A stretch of DNA of 43,190 bases from Bacillota bacterium (GCA_012735505.1 JAAYHE010000079.1:1-43190), one strand, 5' to 3'. Shown: positions 8,314 through 17,329, counted from the stretch's first letter. Made by a program: numbers and translations. The notes: a model not told the origin generated them from the sequence alone.

Positions 8314-9228
8314 TTAAGTAGCTTGGTCAAACAGGGCTTCCACAAATTGATCGGGGTCAAAGTCTCTTAAATCGTCCATACCTTCACCAACGCCGATAAA
8401 TTTTACTGGCAATTCTTGCTGGCTAGCGATAGCGAAAATTATGCCTCCCTTGGCAGTGCCATCCATTTTGGTCAGCACTAGTCCCGTTAAAGGAACACTT
8501 TTCCCAAATTGCTCTGCCTGGACTACAGCATTCTGCCCAGTAGTAGCATCGATAACCAACAGGACCTCGTGGGGAGCACCCTGACACTCTCTACCTGCTA
8601 CTCGCACTATTTTTGCCAACTCCTGCATCAGGTTGCTCTTGGTATGCAAACGCCCAGCTGTGTCGACGATTAACACGTTAATCCCGCGTGCTTTTGCCGA
8701 TTGTACGGCATCATAGACGACAGCAGCCGGGTCGGCCCCTTCTCCGTGGCGCAAAACGGGAACGGCTAATCTCTGCCCCCAGATTTCCAACTGTTCTGCA
8801 GCCGCGGCTCTAAAGGTATCGCCTGCAGCCAGCATCACCTTTAAACCCTGCTTCTTATACTGGTGCGCTAGTTTCGCAATGGTAGTTGTCTTGCCAACCC
8901 CGTTCACACCAACCACTACTATGACGTTGAGTCGCCCCGGCTCGATATTCATCGGCGCCGGCTCTCCTAGAAGTTCCCGCAGTTGCGACTTGAGCAAGGC
9001 TTTTAGGCTATCGCCATCAGCCAACTTTTGTTCTTTAGCTGCGTGACGCAAGGATTCCACTAAATCCAAGGAGGTATGTACCCCAACGTCGCTAATAATG
9101 AGTAGTTCTTCCAACTCCTCGTAAAGGGATTCATCGATCTTACGACCTGTAATCAATTGTTCGATTTTGCCTACAAAACTCTGCCGTGTCTTCTGCAGGC
9201 CCTGCTTCAACTTACTGAAAAAACTCAT
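8314..9228 (-). CDS. ftsY: Signal recognition particle receptor FtsY
   Basis: FtsY is the membrane-associated SRP receptor GTPase. The N-terminus MSFFSKLKQGLQKTRQSF is the amphipathic membrane-contact helix typical of Gram-positive FtsY, which lacks the long acidic A domain. The P-loop GVNGVGKT lies at residues 107-114, followed by AGDTFRAAAAEQL, DTAGRLHTK and TKMDGTAKGG. I choose ATG 9228 (304 aa) with AAGGAG 10 bases upstream. The frame is open to 9264, but that would overlap the end of smc. It begins 19 bases after the smc stop. Confidence 0.96.
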   Translation of the reverse strand: MSFFSKLKQGLQKTRQSFVGKIEQLITGRKIDESLYEELEELLIISDVGVHTSLDLVESLRHAAKEQKLADGDSLKALLKSQLRELLGEPAPMNIEPGRLNVIVVVGVNGVGKTTTIAKLAHQYKKQGLKVMLAAGDTFRAAAAEQLEIWGQRLAVPVLRHGEGADPAAVVYDAVQSAKARGINVLIVDTAGRLHTKSNLMQELAKIVRVAGRECQGAPHEVLLVIDATTGQNAVVQAEQFGKSVPLTGLVLTKMDGTAKGGIIFAIASQQELPVKFIGVGEGMDDLRDFDPDQFVEALFDQAT

Positions 9229-9247
9229 GCTAGCCACGCTCCTTTTT

Positions 9248-12200
9248 TCATTGATCTTCTTCATCTGTTAACTCTACTGCTATTAACTGGGACACACCTT
9301 GTTCCGGCATAGTTACCCCATAGAGGGTATCAACTGCTAACATGGTTTCCTTAGAGTGAGTAATGATGATAAACTGTGTGTTTTGCGCAAGCCGGGAAAT
9401 GACACGCATAAATCTGCGTATATTGGCGTCGTCTAGCGAAGCATCTATTTCATCCAGCAAGCAAAATGGTGTTGGCTTCACCTCTAAAGTGGCACATAGG
9501 AGGGCAATGGCCGTAAGCGCCTTTTCGCCTCCAGACAAGAGACTAATATTCTGTAGTTTTTTGCCAGGTGGTTGGGCCATTATTTCGATACCTGTAGTCA
9601 AAGGGTTATCCGGGTCGCTCAGGAGCAATTCTGCTTCACCGCCACCGAACAATTCATGGAACATGCGCTGAAAGGCTCTCCTCACCTCTTCAAAACTATC
9701 AACAAAACGTTTGGCCATCAGCTTATCTATTTCTTGAATTATTTCCTCCAGCGACTGGCAGGATAAGACGACATCTGCCTCTTGTTTGCGCAAGAAATCA
9801 ATCCTCTGGTTTAGCCTTTCTAGTTCCTGTAAAGCACCCACCCGCACTGGCCCCAACTCCAGTAACTCCTCCTGCAAACGACTCAACCTTTCTTCGCCCT
9901 GAGTGCGGCTGGATAAGGTGGAATGAAGCCCTTGTCGGTCTTCTACACCAAAGTCGCGTTGGAGACGCTTCAACAAGCCCTCCCAATCGGCGTCCAGGCG
10001 GGAAAGGCGTAATTCTACATTGTATAGCTGTGTCTTACTGGCTTCTAACGCTTCTCGGGCTGCTCTGATCTGATTCCGCATCTCCAACAAACGCTGGTTA
10101 GCCTGCACGATAGTCTCTTTCAAACTCGCCACTTGCCCTTGCCAAGTTCTTTCGGCCCCGGCTTGTACGGCGATTGCCTTCTCTAGCTTGTCCAGCTCGA
10201 GACTATCCTGCTCCGTTTGCTGGGCGAGGGTTTCCTGCTCTGCCACCACTGACTGGATAGCAGCTTGGATTTCTCGCAGTCGGGATCTAATTCCATCTAA
10301 TTCGCGGATGCGGCTCGCCTCCTGTTCGCGCAAGCGTGCCAAATTCAATTCGGCTTGATGCAGTTCTGCAGCCAAAGCCTGGCGTTGTTCATCGCGTCCA
10401 GCCGTCGCTTGCTGTAGCGCCCTCAGAGATTCTTCTTGTTGTGCATACGCCTCGATTGCAGCCTCCAGCTGGACTTCTGCCTCTCTATAAGCAGCCTGAC
10501 TTTCCTCCAATTTCGAGCTGAGGGCCTGTAACGCTTGTTCGCCTTCATGCAATCTTTGTTCTTGCTCTGCCTGTGCCCTCTCGGCCGCGGCCAGCAGCGC
10601 TTCCGTTTGGCGCAAGATCTCAGCCTGTTCGTTCAATTCCCTTTCTTGCTTTTGCAAGGCGGCCTGCACCTGCGCCAATCTGTCTTGCCGTAACTCTACC
10701 TCTGCCTCTTGGCCAGTCAATAAACCGTCTAGCTTGCGTAGGCGAGCATCCAACTGAACTAGTTGCCGCTGGCGACCCAGCAGTCCACTACCCCGTTGCT
10801 GACGACTGCCGCCAGTAATAGAGCCCCCAGGCATCAAGACGTCACCTTCAAGCGTGACCATCCGCACCTGATGACTTGTACGGCGAGCGATCTCGAAGGC
10901 CTGCTCCAGTGTCTCTACAATAACGATATTACCTAACAAGTGGTGAACCACGCGGTCCAAGTAAGGGTCATACTCGATTAAGTCTGCGGCAAAACCTAGT
11001 GCGCCCGGCTGCCCAACTGCTTCCAGGTCAACCGACCGCCGCTGCCGCGGCGCAACCACATTCAAGGGCAAGAAGGTAGCCCGTCCCTTTTTGTTAGCCT
11101 TCAGCCAATTTATCCCGCGCTGGGCATCCTGCTCAGTCTCAGCAACCAAAAACTGAACACTGCCACCTAGGGCGGCTTCTATGGCTGTTTCGTAACGAGG
11201 ACTAACCCGCAGCAAATCGCCTACAGCACCTACTATACCCTGCAGCGTCTTTTCGCCCCGCCTCTTGGCTTGCAACAGGTTACGCACCCCATACTGATAG
11301 CCTTCCTGCGAGTTGATCAGCTCTCGCAATAAACTAGCCCGATTCTTAGCAACAGCTATTTCCTGCTGTAAACGCCGTTTTTCATCTTGCGCAGTTGCCA
11401 GCTGTTCCTGTGCTGCTGTCCGGTCATGCTCCAATCGGCGCAATTCTTCCGCCAGCTGCTGTAACTTATCGTTGGCGCGCTGCCTAGCTGCCGCAGCCTG
11501 GTTCGCATCTGCTTGCAGGCTCCTATAACGATTTTCACTTTCTAACTGCTGCTGCCGCAAAGTTGAAAGCTCGTTCTGCAATCGCGTTCTGCGATCATGC
11601 CAGACACCTAGATTTAATTCAGCCGCACTCCGAGCTGCTGCTAGTTGTTCCAAAGCTGCCCGCTCTTGCTCTAGCTGCTGAATCAGGTGAGAATCGGACA
11701 AGTTCTGTAGCTGGTCTTGACAAGTACTGATGGCTGCTTCATGCTCGGCTTTAGCCTGCGCAATCGAGGACAAATCAGCTAAGCAAGCCTGTTCTTCTCG
11801 GGCTTGATCTGCCTCATTAGCCAATAGCTCTGCTTTCCTGCTCTGCAACAGCGCCCAATGGGCTTGCCGGTCTTCTTGTCGGCTGGCCAAAAGACGCTGT
11901 TCACTACCCAACTGTTCCCTTTTGCGGGCAGCTGTCAATAAAGCCTGATTGGCCTTCTCTAAATCTTCCTGTAAAGTTGCCGTCTGCAAGCGCAAAGATT
12001 CTTCTAAGGCCTCTAATTGCAGAAGTTCAGCCTGCTGCTGATGATTCTTATCCTGCAAATCTTCCTTCTGCCGGCTGTCGCGTTCGCGTCGGCGCTCTAG
12101 CATATTGAGCTCGTATAGTAACAAATCTTTTTCCGCGCTCTTAATAGCCGCCTCGAGACGCAAATATTCCCGCGCCCGGGCAGCTTCTTCTTCCAAAGGT

Positions 12201-12808
12201 TCTTGCTCGGCCTCTAACTCGTATAGAAGATCCTGAGTCCGAGTCAGGGCAGCTTGTGCATCCTTTAGCTTATTCTCGGTTTCTCGCTTCCGCGCTTTAT
12301 ATTTGGCGATACCAGCCACCTCTTCAAAGATAGCCCGCCTATCCTCCGGCTTCACCGATAACAGCTCGTCGATACGCCCTTGGCCAATAAAAGAATAGGC
12401 ATCTTTGCCTATACCTGTATCTAAGAAAAGATCCTGAATATCTCGTAGACGGCACTTAGTCTGGTTGATGTAATATTCACTTTCACCCGATTTAAAGAGA
12501 CGGCGGGTGACGGCTATTTCATTAAAGGCGAGGGGAAAGCGCCCACTCTCGTTGTCAAAAATCAAGCTAACCTCAGCTAAACCGACTCCCCGTCGCGCTT
12601 CGGTTCCAGCAAAAATTAGTTCATCCATACGTGAACCCCGCAAAGCTTTAACACTTTGCTCTCCTAGAACCCATTTGATTGCGTCAGCTAGGTTACTCTT
12701 ACCACTACCATTAGGGCCAACCACGGCTGTTATGCCATCTGCTAATTCCAGCTCAGTCTTATCAGCGAAAGACTTGAAGCCTTTTAGTTCCAAACGCTTG
12801 ATGTGCAT
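9248..12808 (-). CDS. smc: Chromosome segregation ATPase SMC
   Basis: SMC is the core of the bacterial condensin. The N-terminal head has the Walker A GPNGSGKSN at residues 31-39. Two long coiled coils flank a hinge domain near residues 505-640 (GIVGAVGDLLRVSPRYETAI and GGSVQFLVAETEQDAQ). The C-terminal head has the signature LLSGGEKAL near 1090 and Walker B CLLDEID near 1117. The length of 1186 aa matches B. subtilis SMC. Start ATG 12808 has GAGGAGGG 5 bases upstream. The rnc-smc-ftsY order is conserved, with spoVS inserted here. Confidence 0.98.
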   Translation of the reverse strand: MHIKRLELKGFKSFADKTELELADGITAVVGPNGSGKSNLADAIKWVLGEQSVKALRGSRMDELIFAGTEARRGVGLAEVSLIFDNESGRFPLAFNEIAVTRRLFKSGESEYYINQTKCRLRDIQDLFLDTGIGKDAYSFIGQGRIDELLSVKPEDRRAIFEEVAGIAKYKARKRETENKLKDAQAALTRTQDLLYELEAEQEPLEEEAARAREYLRLEAAIKSAEKDLLLYELNMLERRRERDSRQKEDLQDKNHQQQAELLQLEALEESLRLQTATLQEDLEKANQALLTAARKREQLGSEQRLLASRQEDRQAHWALLQSRKAELLANEADQAREEQACLADLSSIAQAKAEHEAAISTCQDQLQNLSDSHLIQQLEQERAALEQLAAARSAAELNLGVWHDRRTRLQNELSTLRQQQLESENRYRSLQADANQAAAARQRANDKLQQLAEELRRLEHDRTAAQEQLATAQDEKRRLQQEIAVAKNRASLLRELINSQEGYQYGVRNLLQAKRRGEKTLQGIVGAVGDLLRVSPRYETAIEAALGGSVQFLVAETEQDAQRGINWLKANKKGRATFLPLNVVAPRQRRSVDLEAVGQPGALGFAADLIEYDPYLDRVVHHLLGNIVIVETLEQAFEIARRTSHQVRMVTLEGDVLMPGGSITGGSRQQRGSGLLGRQRQLVQLDARLRKLDGLLTGQEAEVELRQDRLAQVQAALQKQERELNEQAEILRQTEALLAAAERAQAEQEQRLHEGEQALQALSSKLEESQAAYREAEVQLEAAIEAYAQQEESLRALQQATAGRDEQRQALAAELHQAELNLARLREQEASRIRELDGIRSRLREIQAAIQSVVAEQETLAQQTEQDSLELDKLEKAIAVQAGAERTWQGQVASLKETIVQANQRLLEMRNQIRAAREALEASKTQLYNVELRLSRLDADWEGLLKRLQRDFGVEDRQGLHSTLSSRTQGEERLSRLQEELLELGPVRVGALQELERLNQRIDFLRKQEADVVLSCQSLEEIIQEIDKLMAKRFVDSFEEVRRAFQRMFHELFGGGEAELLLSDPDNPLTTGIEIMAQPPGKKLQNISLLSGGEKALTAIALLCATLEVKPTPFCLLDEIDASLDDANIRRFMRVISRLAQNTQFIIITHSKETMLAVDTLYGVTMPEQGVSQLIAVELTDEEDQ

Positions 12809-12930
12809 GGCAGCCCTCCTCTCTAAAAAAAGGTATACAGGTTTAATATTGGCTGCCCCGTTCTAAAAACCTCTATTCCCCAGCGGCAATTACTCCGACA
12901 GTATCTGACAAATATAGTCCCTAAATAGTA

Positions 12931-12957
12931 TTAAAGCCTGCCTCAGCGGCAGGCTTT
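12931..12957 (-). terminator. Probable terminator downstream of spoVS
   Basis: A perfect 10-bp stem, AAAGCCTGCC / GGCAGGCTTT, closes a five-base loop. On the minus strand the stem runs into UUUAAUAC, a short U-tract, so termination may be partial. It lies just past the spoVS stop and about 125 bases before smc. Confidence 0.6.
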
Positions 12958-12965
12958 ACCTTTTG

Positions 12966-13226
12966 TTAGCGTGGTGCGACAATGAATTTTATGGCTGTAC
13001 GCTCTTCTCCATCGATGTTAATATCAGCAAAGGCAGGAATAGTGATTAGATTGATTCCGTTGGGTGCTACATAACCACGGCAAATAGCGATAGCCTTTAC
13101 AGCCTGATTGACAGCCCCTGCGCCGACGGCTTGTATTTCAGCCAAACCACGCTCGCGCAAAACAGCAGCCAATGCTCCAGCAACAGATTTGGGTTGAGAT
13201 AAAGCAGAGACTTTTAACACTTCCAT
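12966..13226 (-). CDS. spoVS: Stage V sporulation protein S
   Basis: The 86-aa product is almost colinear with B. subtilis SpoVS: MEVLKVSALSQPKSVAGALA, then LRERGLAEIQAVGAGAVNQA, VKAIAICRGYVAPNGINL, and the tail DGEERTAIKFIVAPR. SpoVS is an Alba-like small protein that affects asymmetric septation and later sporulation stages. The length is identical to the family norm. Start ATG 13226 has GAGAGG 8 bases upstream. It sits between rnc and smc, separated from rnc by a 290-base gap and from smc by a terminator, so it is likely its own transcription unit. Confidence 0.95.
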   Translation of the reverse strand: MEVLKVSALSQPKSVAGALAAVLRERGLAEIQAVGAGAVNQAVKAIAICRGYVAPNGINLITIPAFADINIDGEERTAIKFIVAPR

Positions 13227-13516
13227 TCGTTCAACCTCTCCCTTTTCGATTTTTGCGACGTAGCATGCCTCCAGTGTTTATGAGAGCTCGTTTCGTCTTG
13301 ACAGTATCTACGTACGCACGGAAGAAAAGCACCTCCCGCAATTCCCTCTGGAAGTATCGGCCGCCCAAAGGGTTGAGGCGGAAGACGCATTATACGTAAG
13401 ACACTCCCGAGCTCTCCTCCACACATTTGGCTTTTGCTAATAGGTATATGCAACAAACGGCTGAAAGTGACTGGAAGAAGAAAAACAAAAGGACTGCCTC
13501 GTCGTTAGTGTAAGGA
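13227..13516. other. 290-base gap between rnc and spoVS, no confident gene
   Basis: Nothing here can be assigned with confidence. A minus-strand frame of 80 codons (13214-13456) is open and overlaps the start of spoVS, but it resembles no family I know and has no convincing ribosome binding site. A minus-strand TATAAT occurs near 13393, without a recognisable -35. The region should contain the spoVS promoter. Confidence 0.4.
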
Positions 13517-14221
13517 TCACTGCTTACGGCAACCAAAATTCTGCAAGGCTTCCTTTGCAGCCATTTGTTCCGCTTCCTTCTTGCTTCTGCCACTACCGCG
13601 CCCGAGCACCTTGCCTGCCTGTGTCAAAGCTACAAAAAAAGTTTTGGCATGATCAGGCCCACTTTCGGCAACTACATGGTAGGCTAATTCTGCACTAGGC
13701 TGCTCTTTCTGCACCAGTTCTTGCAACTTCGTTTTATAATCTCGCCACAGCTCACCCCGCTCGAGCGCGAGCATGGCTTTAGCAAATAACCGGCTATAAA
13801 CCTTAGCTGCAGCGTCTAGACCACCCCACAAGTAGACTGCCCCCAGCAATGCTTCTACCGCGTCCGCTAACAGCGAAGGGCGCTCTTTACCACCCGTTGC
13901 TAGCTGACTCTTGCCTAGCTGCAATAAATCGCCCAGCTGTAGCTGGGTAGCAATTTGCGCTAAAGTCGGCTCACACACCAAATTGGCTCGCATTCGAGTT
14001 AGCTCGCCCTCGGGCAAATCAGGATAACGCTCATAAAGATGCTGGCTAACTAATAATTCCAAGACAGCATCACCTAGAAATTCTAAGCGTTCGTTATGAG
14101 CAACGTTCTCCTCATTGGCATATGAAGAATGTGTTAAAGCCTGCCAAACCAAATCTCGATCTATCTGGGGGGTTCCCAAGCTGACTAGCAATTCGTCTAA
14201 CAACTGCTCGTTCCGCGACAC
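13517..14221 (-). CDS. rnc: Ribonuclease III
   Basis: RNase III cleaves double-stranded RNA and matures rRNA and scRNA. The catalytic signature NERLEFLGDAVLELLVSQ appears near residue 42, with the later acidic pair in SLLADAVEALLGAVYLWGG. The C-terminal double-stranded RNA-binding domain runs from DYKTKLQELVQ to AAKEALQNFG. The product is 234 aa. The GTG start at 14221 has GGAG 9 bases upstream. It follows the acpP terminator and is probably expressed by readthrough or an unseen promoter. Confidence 0.97.
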   Translation of the reverse strand: MSRNEQLLDELLVSLGTPQIDRDLVWQALTHSSYANEENVAHNERLEFLGDAVLELLVSQHLYERYPDLPEGELTRMRANLVCEPTLAQIATQLQLGDLLQLGKSQLATGGKERPSLLADAVEALLGAVYLWGGLDAAAKVYSRLFAKAMLALERGELWRDYKTKLQELVQKEQPSAELAYHVVAESGPDHAKTFFVALTQAGKVLGRGSGRSKKEAEQMAAKEALQNFGCRKQ

Positions 14222-14261
14222 CTGTAACCACTCCTACTTTTTGACTAGCCCCCTTATCACA

Positions 14262-14290
14262 GAAAAGAGCACGCGTTTATCGTGCTCTTT
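14262..14290 (-). terminator. Rho-independent terminator downstream of acpP
   Basis: The arms AAAGAGCACG (14264-14273) and CGTGCTCTTT (14281-14290) form a 10-bp stem. The minus-strand transcript ends in UUUU. It lies between acpP and rnc, so it probably attenuates rather than isolates rnc. Confidence 0.78.
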
Positions 14291-14302
14291 CAACGCTACC
14301 CC

Positions 14303-14542
14303 TTATTCAATATGTTTCTTGATAAAACGGATCGCATCTCCTACCGTCTTGATACTTTCCGCTTCCCCTTCGTCAATCTCTATGTCAAACATTTCTTCCA
14401 TGCCCATGATCATTTCTACTAGGTCTAAAGAATCTGCCCCGAGGTCATCCCTAAAGGATGATTCTAACGTGATCTGTTCTTCGTCCTTATTGAGGTGCTC
14501 GGCAATCATTTTCCGCACTTGTAGAAACAATTTGTCTGACAT
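14303..14542 (-). CDS. acpP: Acyl carrier protein
   Basis: ACP carries acyl chains on a 4'-phosphopantetheine arm. The attachment motif GADSLDLVEMIMGMEE is intact with Ser38. The 79-aa acidic protein has the expected four-helix pattern. Start ATG 14542 has AAGGAGG 8 bases upstream. It lies 23 bases after degV, so plsX-degV-acpP look co-transcribed. FabD and FabG, commonly between plsX and acpP, are absent. Confidence 0.97.
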   Translation of the reverse strand: MSDKLFLQVRKMIAEHLNKDEEQITLESSFRDDLGADSLDLVEMIMGMEEMFDIEIDEGEAESIKTVGDAIRFIKKHIE

Positions 14543-14565
14543 CTGACTTGATCCTCCTTCATAAG

Positions 14566-15423
14566 TTACTCTTGCACCGGCGTAGCGACAAAGCCGATGG
14601 TGCCCGGGCCGGTATTAACACCTATGACTGGCCCGACAGAAGTGATGATTTGTTCTCTGACCGTATATTTCTCCTCTAAAAGCTTAGCCACATACTCGGC
14701 TAAATCGGGTCGCTCGGCATGCACAATACCTATATAAACGGGTTGTTCTGTGCTTACCAAGTCGGTCATAGCTGTTACCATTTGTCCCAACACCTTCTCC
14801 ATTTTGCCGCGCAGTTTGTCATGGGGGGTAATAATCCCTTCTTCTAAACGCAATACCGGTCGCACATTTAGCAAGCCCCCGAGCATAGCGCTAGCTTTAC
14901 CGATACGCCCATTTTTATGTAACCACGTGAGAGACTCTACTGTCAAGAGAATTGCCTGTTCTGCAGCCGCCTTTTGCACCACCTCGATAACCTTGTCCAG
15001 AGGCTTGCCTTCTTCTATGGCGCGGGCTGCCAGAAGCACTATCCAACCTAAGGCAATAGAAGCAGACCTACTGTCTATAACCGTGATATCAGCCTGTGGG
15101 AAAAGATCTTTTGCCATCAACGCGGACTGGTAAGTGCCACTCAATAAAGAAGAAAGGTGAATGGAAAGGATATGATCATACTCTCCTTGCAACCGATCGT
15201 ATACCTGGGCAAAATCACCAGGTGCAGGTTGGGACGTACGAGGGTGATGCTCGGTTTCTGTCCTTAACATTGTAAAGAACCGCTCGGCATCTATAGTTAC
15301 TCCATCATGGTAGTTTTTATCCCCAAAGATGACGTTAAGGGGAACAGTATGGATATTGTATTTCTCCAAAAAAGCTGTCGGCAGGTCACACGTACTATCT
15401 GTCACTAAAGCAATACGGCCCAT
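14566..15423 (-). CDS. DegV/FakB-family fatty acid-binding protein
   Basis: The 285-aa product begins MGRIALVTDSTCDLPTAFLE, the DegV signature, and has PRTSQPAPGDF and HLSSLLSGTYQSA, the segments that line the lipid pocket. DegV proteins bind one fatty acid; those called FakB present it to the FakA kinase, which makes acyl-phosphate. Its start lies one base after the plsX stop (TGA-C-ATG), so it is translationally coupled to PlsX, an enzyme that uses acyl-phosphate. A fakA gene lies in this window at 22571. The FakB role is therefore a reasonable inference; which fatty acid it binds cannot be read from sequence. Confidence 0.9.
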   Translation of the reverse strand: MGRIALVTDSTCDLPTAFLEKYNIHTVPLNVIFGDKNYHDGVTIDAERFFTMLRTETEHHPRTSQPAPGDFAQVYDRLQGEYDHILSIHLSSLLSGTYQSALMAKDLFPQADITVIDSRSASIALGWIVLLAARAIEEGKPLDKVIEVVQKAAAEQAILLTVESLTWLHKNGRIGKASAMLGGLLNVRPVLRLEEGIITPHDKLRGKMEKVLGQMVTAMTDLVSTEQPVYIGIVHAERPDLAEYVAKLLEEKYTVREQIITSVGPVIGVNTGPGTIGFVATPVQE

Positions 15424-15424
15424 G

Positions 15425-16444
15425 TCAGTTTTCCCCCTTTACTCTTCTGGCGGCTATAGCTTGAGCCATGACTTCCGACGAACGATTTTCCACAAAGCGC
15501 TGAGCCTGTTGGAGGCCGTTAGCAATGGCCCGCGCCCGCGAGCTGCCGTGGCATTTAATCATAGCTTGTTTTACCCCTAGGAGAGGGGCGCCACCATATT
15601 CGGAGTAATCTAGACTATCCTTGAGACGGCGCAAAGCAGGACGCAAAAGGCCAGCGCCTAATTTGCTACGCCAATCTCGGATAAACTCGTCCTTCATCAT
15701 TGCAAATAAGCTGGCAGCCATGCCCTCCATAAACTTGAGTACTACGTTGCCCGTAAAACCATCGACAACGACTACGTCGGCATGCCCTGCTAAGAGATCG
15801 CGGGCTTCGATGTTACCCACAAAGTTAATCGATTGGTCAACGAGCATCTCGTAAGCCTCCTTGACCGCCATGTTACCCTTGCCCGGTTCCAAACCTACAT
15901 TCAACAGACCAACTCTAGGTTGGGATCTTCCTAACACTTGTTCAGCATAGACAGAACCCATAATAGCGTATTGCAGCAGATGGTCTGGCGTAGCATCCAT
16001 ATTGGCTCCCACGTCGAGCAAGACTACACCTTTCCCATCTACAGTTGGCAAAACAGGAGCAAGAGCAGGGCGCCCTACGCCAGGCAGCCGGCCTAAAACT
16101 AAGAGGCCAGCAGCCATAAACGCTCCCGTGCTACCAGCGGTCACTAGTGCTTGCACATGCCCTTCCTTCAACAGTCGTGTAGCTACTACGATAGAGGCGT
16201 CTTTCTTACGCCGAACAGCTATTGCTGGAGCCTCATCATTCCCGATGACCTCACTCGCAGGTACAATGCTAATCCTGTCCCGCACCGTCTGGTCTGCAGT
16301 CGCCACCAAGCTTTCTAGGGCCGACTGTTGCCCGACTAAGTGGACAGCCATTTGCGGCGAAGCGCTAAGAGCTAGAGCTGCACCGGCCACGATTTCGTCT
16401 GGGGCATGATCGCCACCCATGGCATCAACCGCTATCCGTATCAC
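15425..16444 (-). CDS. plsX: Phosphate acyltransferase PlsX
   Basis: PlsX interconverts acyl-ACP and acyl-phosphate, the donor for PlsY in phospholipid synthesis. The N-terminus IRIAVDAMGGDHAPDEIVAG is the family hallmark; later blocks include GSTGAFMAAGLLVLGRLPGV and VDGFTGNVVLKFMEG. I favour a GTG start at 16444 (339 aa) with AAAGG 9 bases upstream. The ATG at 16453 sits too close to that site. The frame continues to 16531, but a candidate promoter at 16479-16508 would exclude that start. B. subtilis PlsX is 333 aa. Confidence 0.95.
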   Translation of the reverse strand: MIRIAVDAMGGDHAPDEIVAGAALALSASPQMAVHLVGQQSALESLVATADQTVRDRISIVPASEVIGNDEAPAIAVRRKKDASIVVATRLLKEGHVQALVTAGSTGAFMAAGLLVLGRLPGVGRPALAPVLPTVDGKGVVLLDVGANMDATPDHLLQYAIMGSVYAEQVLGRSQPRVGLLNVGLEPGKGNMAVKEAYEMLVDQSINFVGNIEARDLLAGHADVVVVDGFTGNVVLKFMEGMAASLFAMMKDEFIRDWRSKLGAGLLRPALRRLKDSLDYSEYGGAPLLGVKQAMIKCHGSSRARAIANGLQQAQRFVENRSSEVMAQAIAARRVKGEN

Positions 16445-16478
16445 TCCGCTCATCCTTTCCGATTCTTGAATCATTGCT

Positions 16479-16508
16479 AGTATATCTCGATGCCAACCAA
16501 TGCTGCAA
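16479..16508 (-). promoter_or_regulatory. Candidate plsX promoter
   Basis: The -10 TATACT (16479-16484, 5 of 6) is preceded by an 18-base spacer and a weak -35, TTGCAG (16503-16508). It lies between the rpmF terminator and plsX, and would give a 5' leader of roughly 28 bases. Confidence 0.45.
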
Positions 16509-16540
16509 GAGAGTTGCGCAAAAATGTGCACATACCCCAG

Positions 16541-16577
16541 AAAAAAACAGGTTCCACTCTACAAGTGGAACCTGTTT
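16541..16577 (-). terminator. Rho-independent terminator downstream of rpmF
   Basis: A 14-bp stem (16545-16558 with 16564-16577) closes a five-base loop. The minus-strand transcript runs into seven U's. It is strong and separates the yceD-rpmF unit from plsX. Confidence 0.9.
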
Positions 16578-16586
16578 GACTGCTGC

Positions 16587-16766
16587 TTAATCGACTTCTA
16601 TAACCACACGGTTCTTGTAATACCCACAATGCGGGCAAGCCCTGTGGGGCAACCTTGCCTCATGGCACTGGGGGCATTCAACCAAACCTTTAGCTCGCAA
16701 TGCAAAATTAGCGGCCCGACGCCGTCTGCTACGGCTCCTAGAAAGCTTTTGCTTGGGTACTGCCAT
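16587..16766 (-). CDS. rpmF: 50S ribosomal protein L32, zinc-ribbon form
   Basis: The 59-aa product begins MAVPKQKLSRSRSRRRRA, the standard L32 N-terminus. Two CxxC pairs, CPQC and CPHC, form a zinc ribbon, so this is the zinc-binding (C+) version. ATG 16766 is chosen because GGAGGTG lies 5 bases upstream; the frame is open for nine more codons without family similarity. The yceD-rpmF-plsX order is widely conserved and links ribosome and lipid genes. Confidence 0.96.
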   Translation of the reverse strand: MAVPKQKLSRSRSRRRRAANFALRAKGLVECPQCHEARLPHRACPHCGYYKNRVVIEVD

Positions 16767-16807
16767 CGTCACACCTCCTCCAGAAGCTCCCACGAATATC
16801 CGAACAT

Positions 16808-17329
16808 TTATTTCTTACCCTTTTCCAGAAGTTGCCCTAGTTTGGCCCAACGCGGATCAATTTGATCAGTAGCACAGTCACAGTCGCCCTGGTTGAGGTC
16901 CTGACCGCAAACCGTACATAGGCCACGGCAATCTCGTCGGCAAAGGGGTTGCAATGGGAAGTTTTCCAGCAACACCATCAGACTAAACTCGCTCAGGTCG
17001 AGTTCATCTGTTTCCTGGTCTAAGAATAGCGACGTCCAGTAACCATCGGGATCGTCGTCAGGATTGAGAGGGATAATCTCACTAACTTTGTAGCGCACCG
17101 GCTGAACAAACGGCGCGGTACAACGGCTACAAGTCAGCTCCATCTCGGCCACTATCTCACCGCGCACCAGCAGTGAAGATCCACTACTAGTTAGGTGAAA
17201 AGAAAGCTGCACCGGACCTTTGAACCCAATGGTCTGCCCCTGAAAAGTAACGCTATCCCAAAGCTCTGATTCGGTAACTGTTTGCTCCTGGCCGTCTACT
17301 TCCCGCCAATCGCTAAGAGATATCTGCAT
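16808..17329 (-). CDS. yceD: YceD/DUF177 family protein (YlbN)
   Basis: The 173-aa product has the family's C-terminal cysteine cluster, CRRDCRGLCTVCGQDLN, followed by CDC, and an upstream CSRC pair, which suggests metal binding. YceD proteins are encoded beside rpmF in most bacteria and have been linked to 23S rRNA accumulation in plants and E. coli; their exact activity is not settled. Start ATG 17329 follows GAGGTGA by 7 bases. A consensus promoter sits directly upstream. Confidence 0.92.
   Translation of the reverse strand: MQISLSDWREVDGQEQTVTESELWDSVTFQGQTIGFKGPVQLSFHLTSSGSSLLVRGEIVAEMELTCSRCTAPFVQPVRYKVSEIIPLNPDDDPDGYWTSLFLDQETDELDLSEFSLMVLLENFPLQPLCRRDCRGLCTVCGQDLNQGDCDCATDQIDPRWAKLGQLLEKGKK

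Noticed and set aside
13214-13456. 80-codon minus-strand frame between rnc and spoVS
   Set aside because: No family resemblance, no well-placed ribosome binding site, and it overlaps the spoVS start. It is mentioned only as part of the gap.
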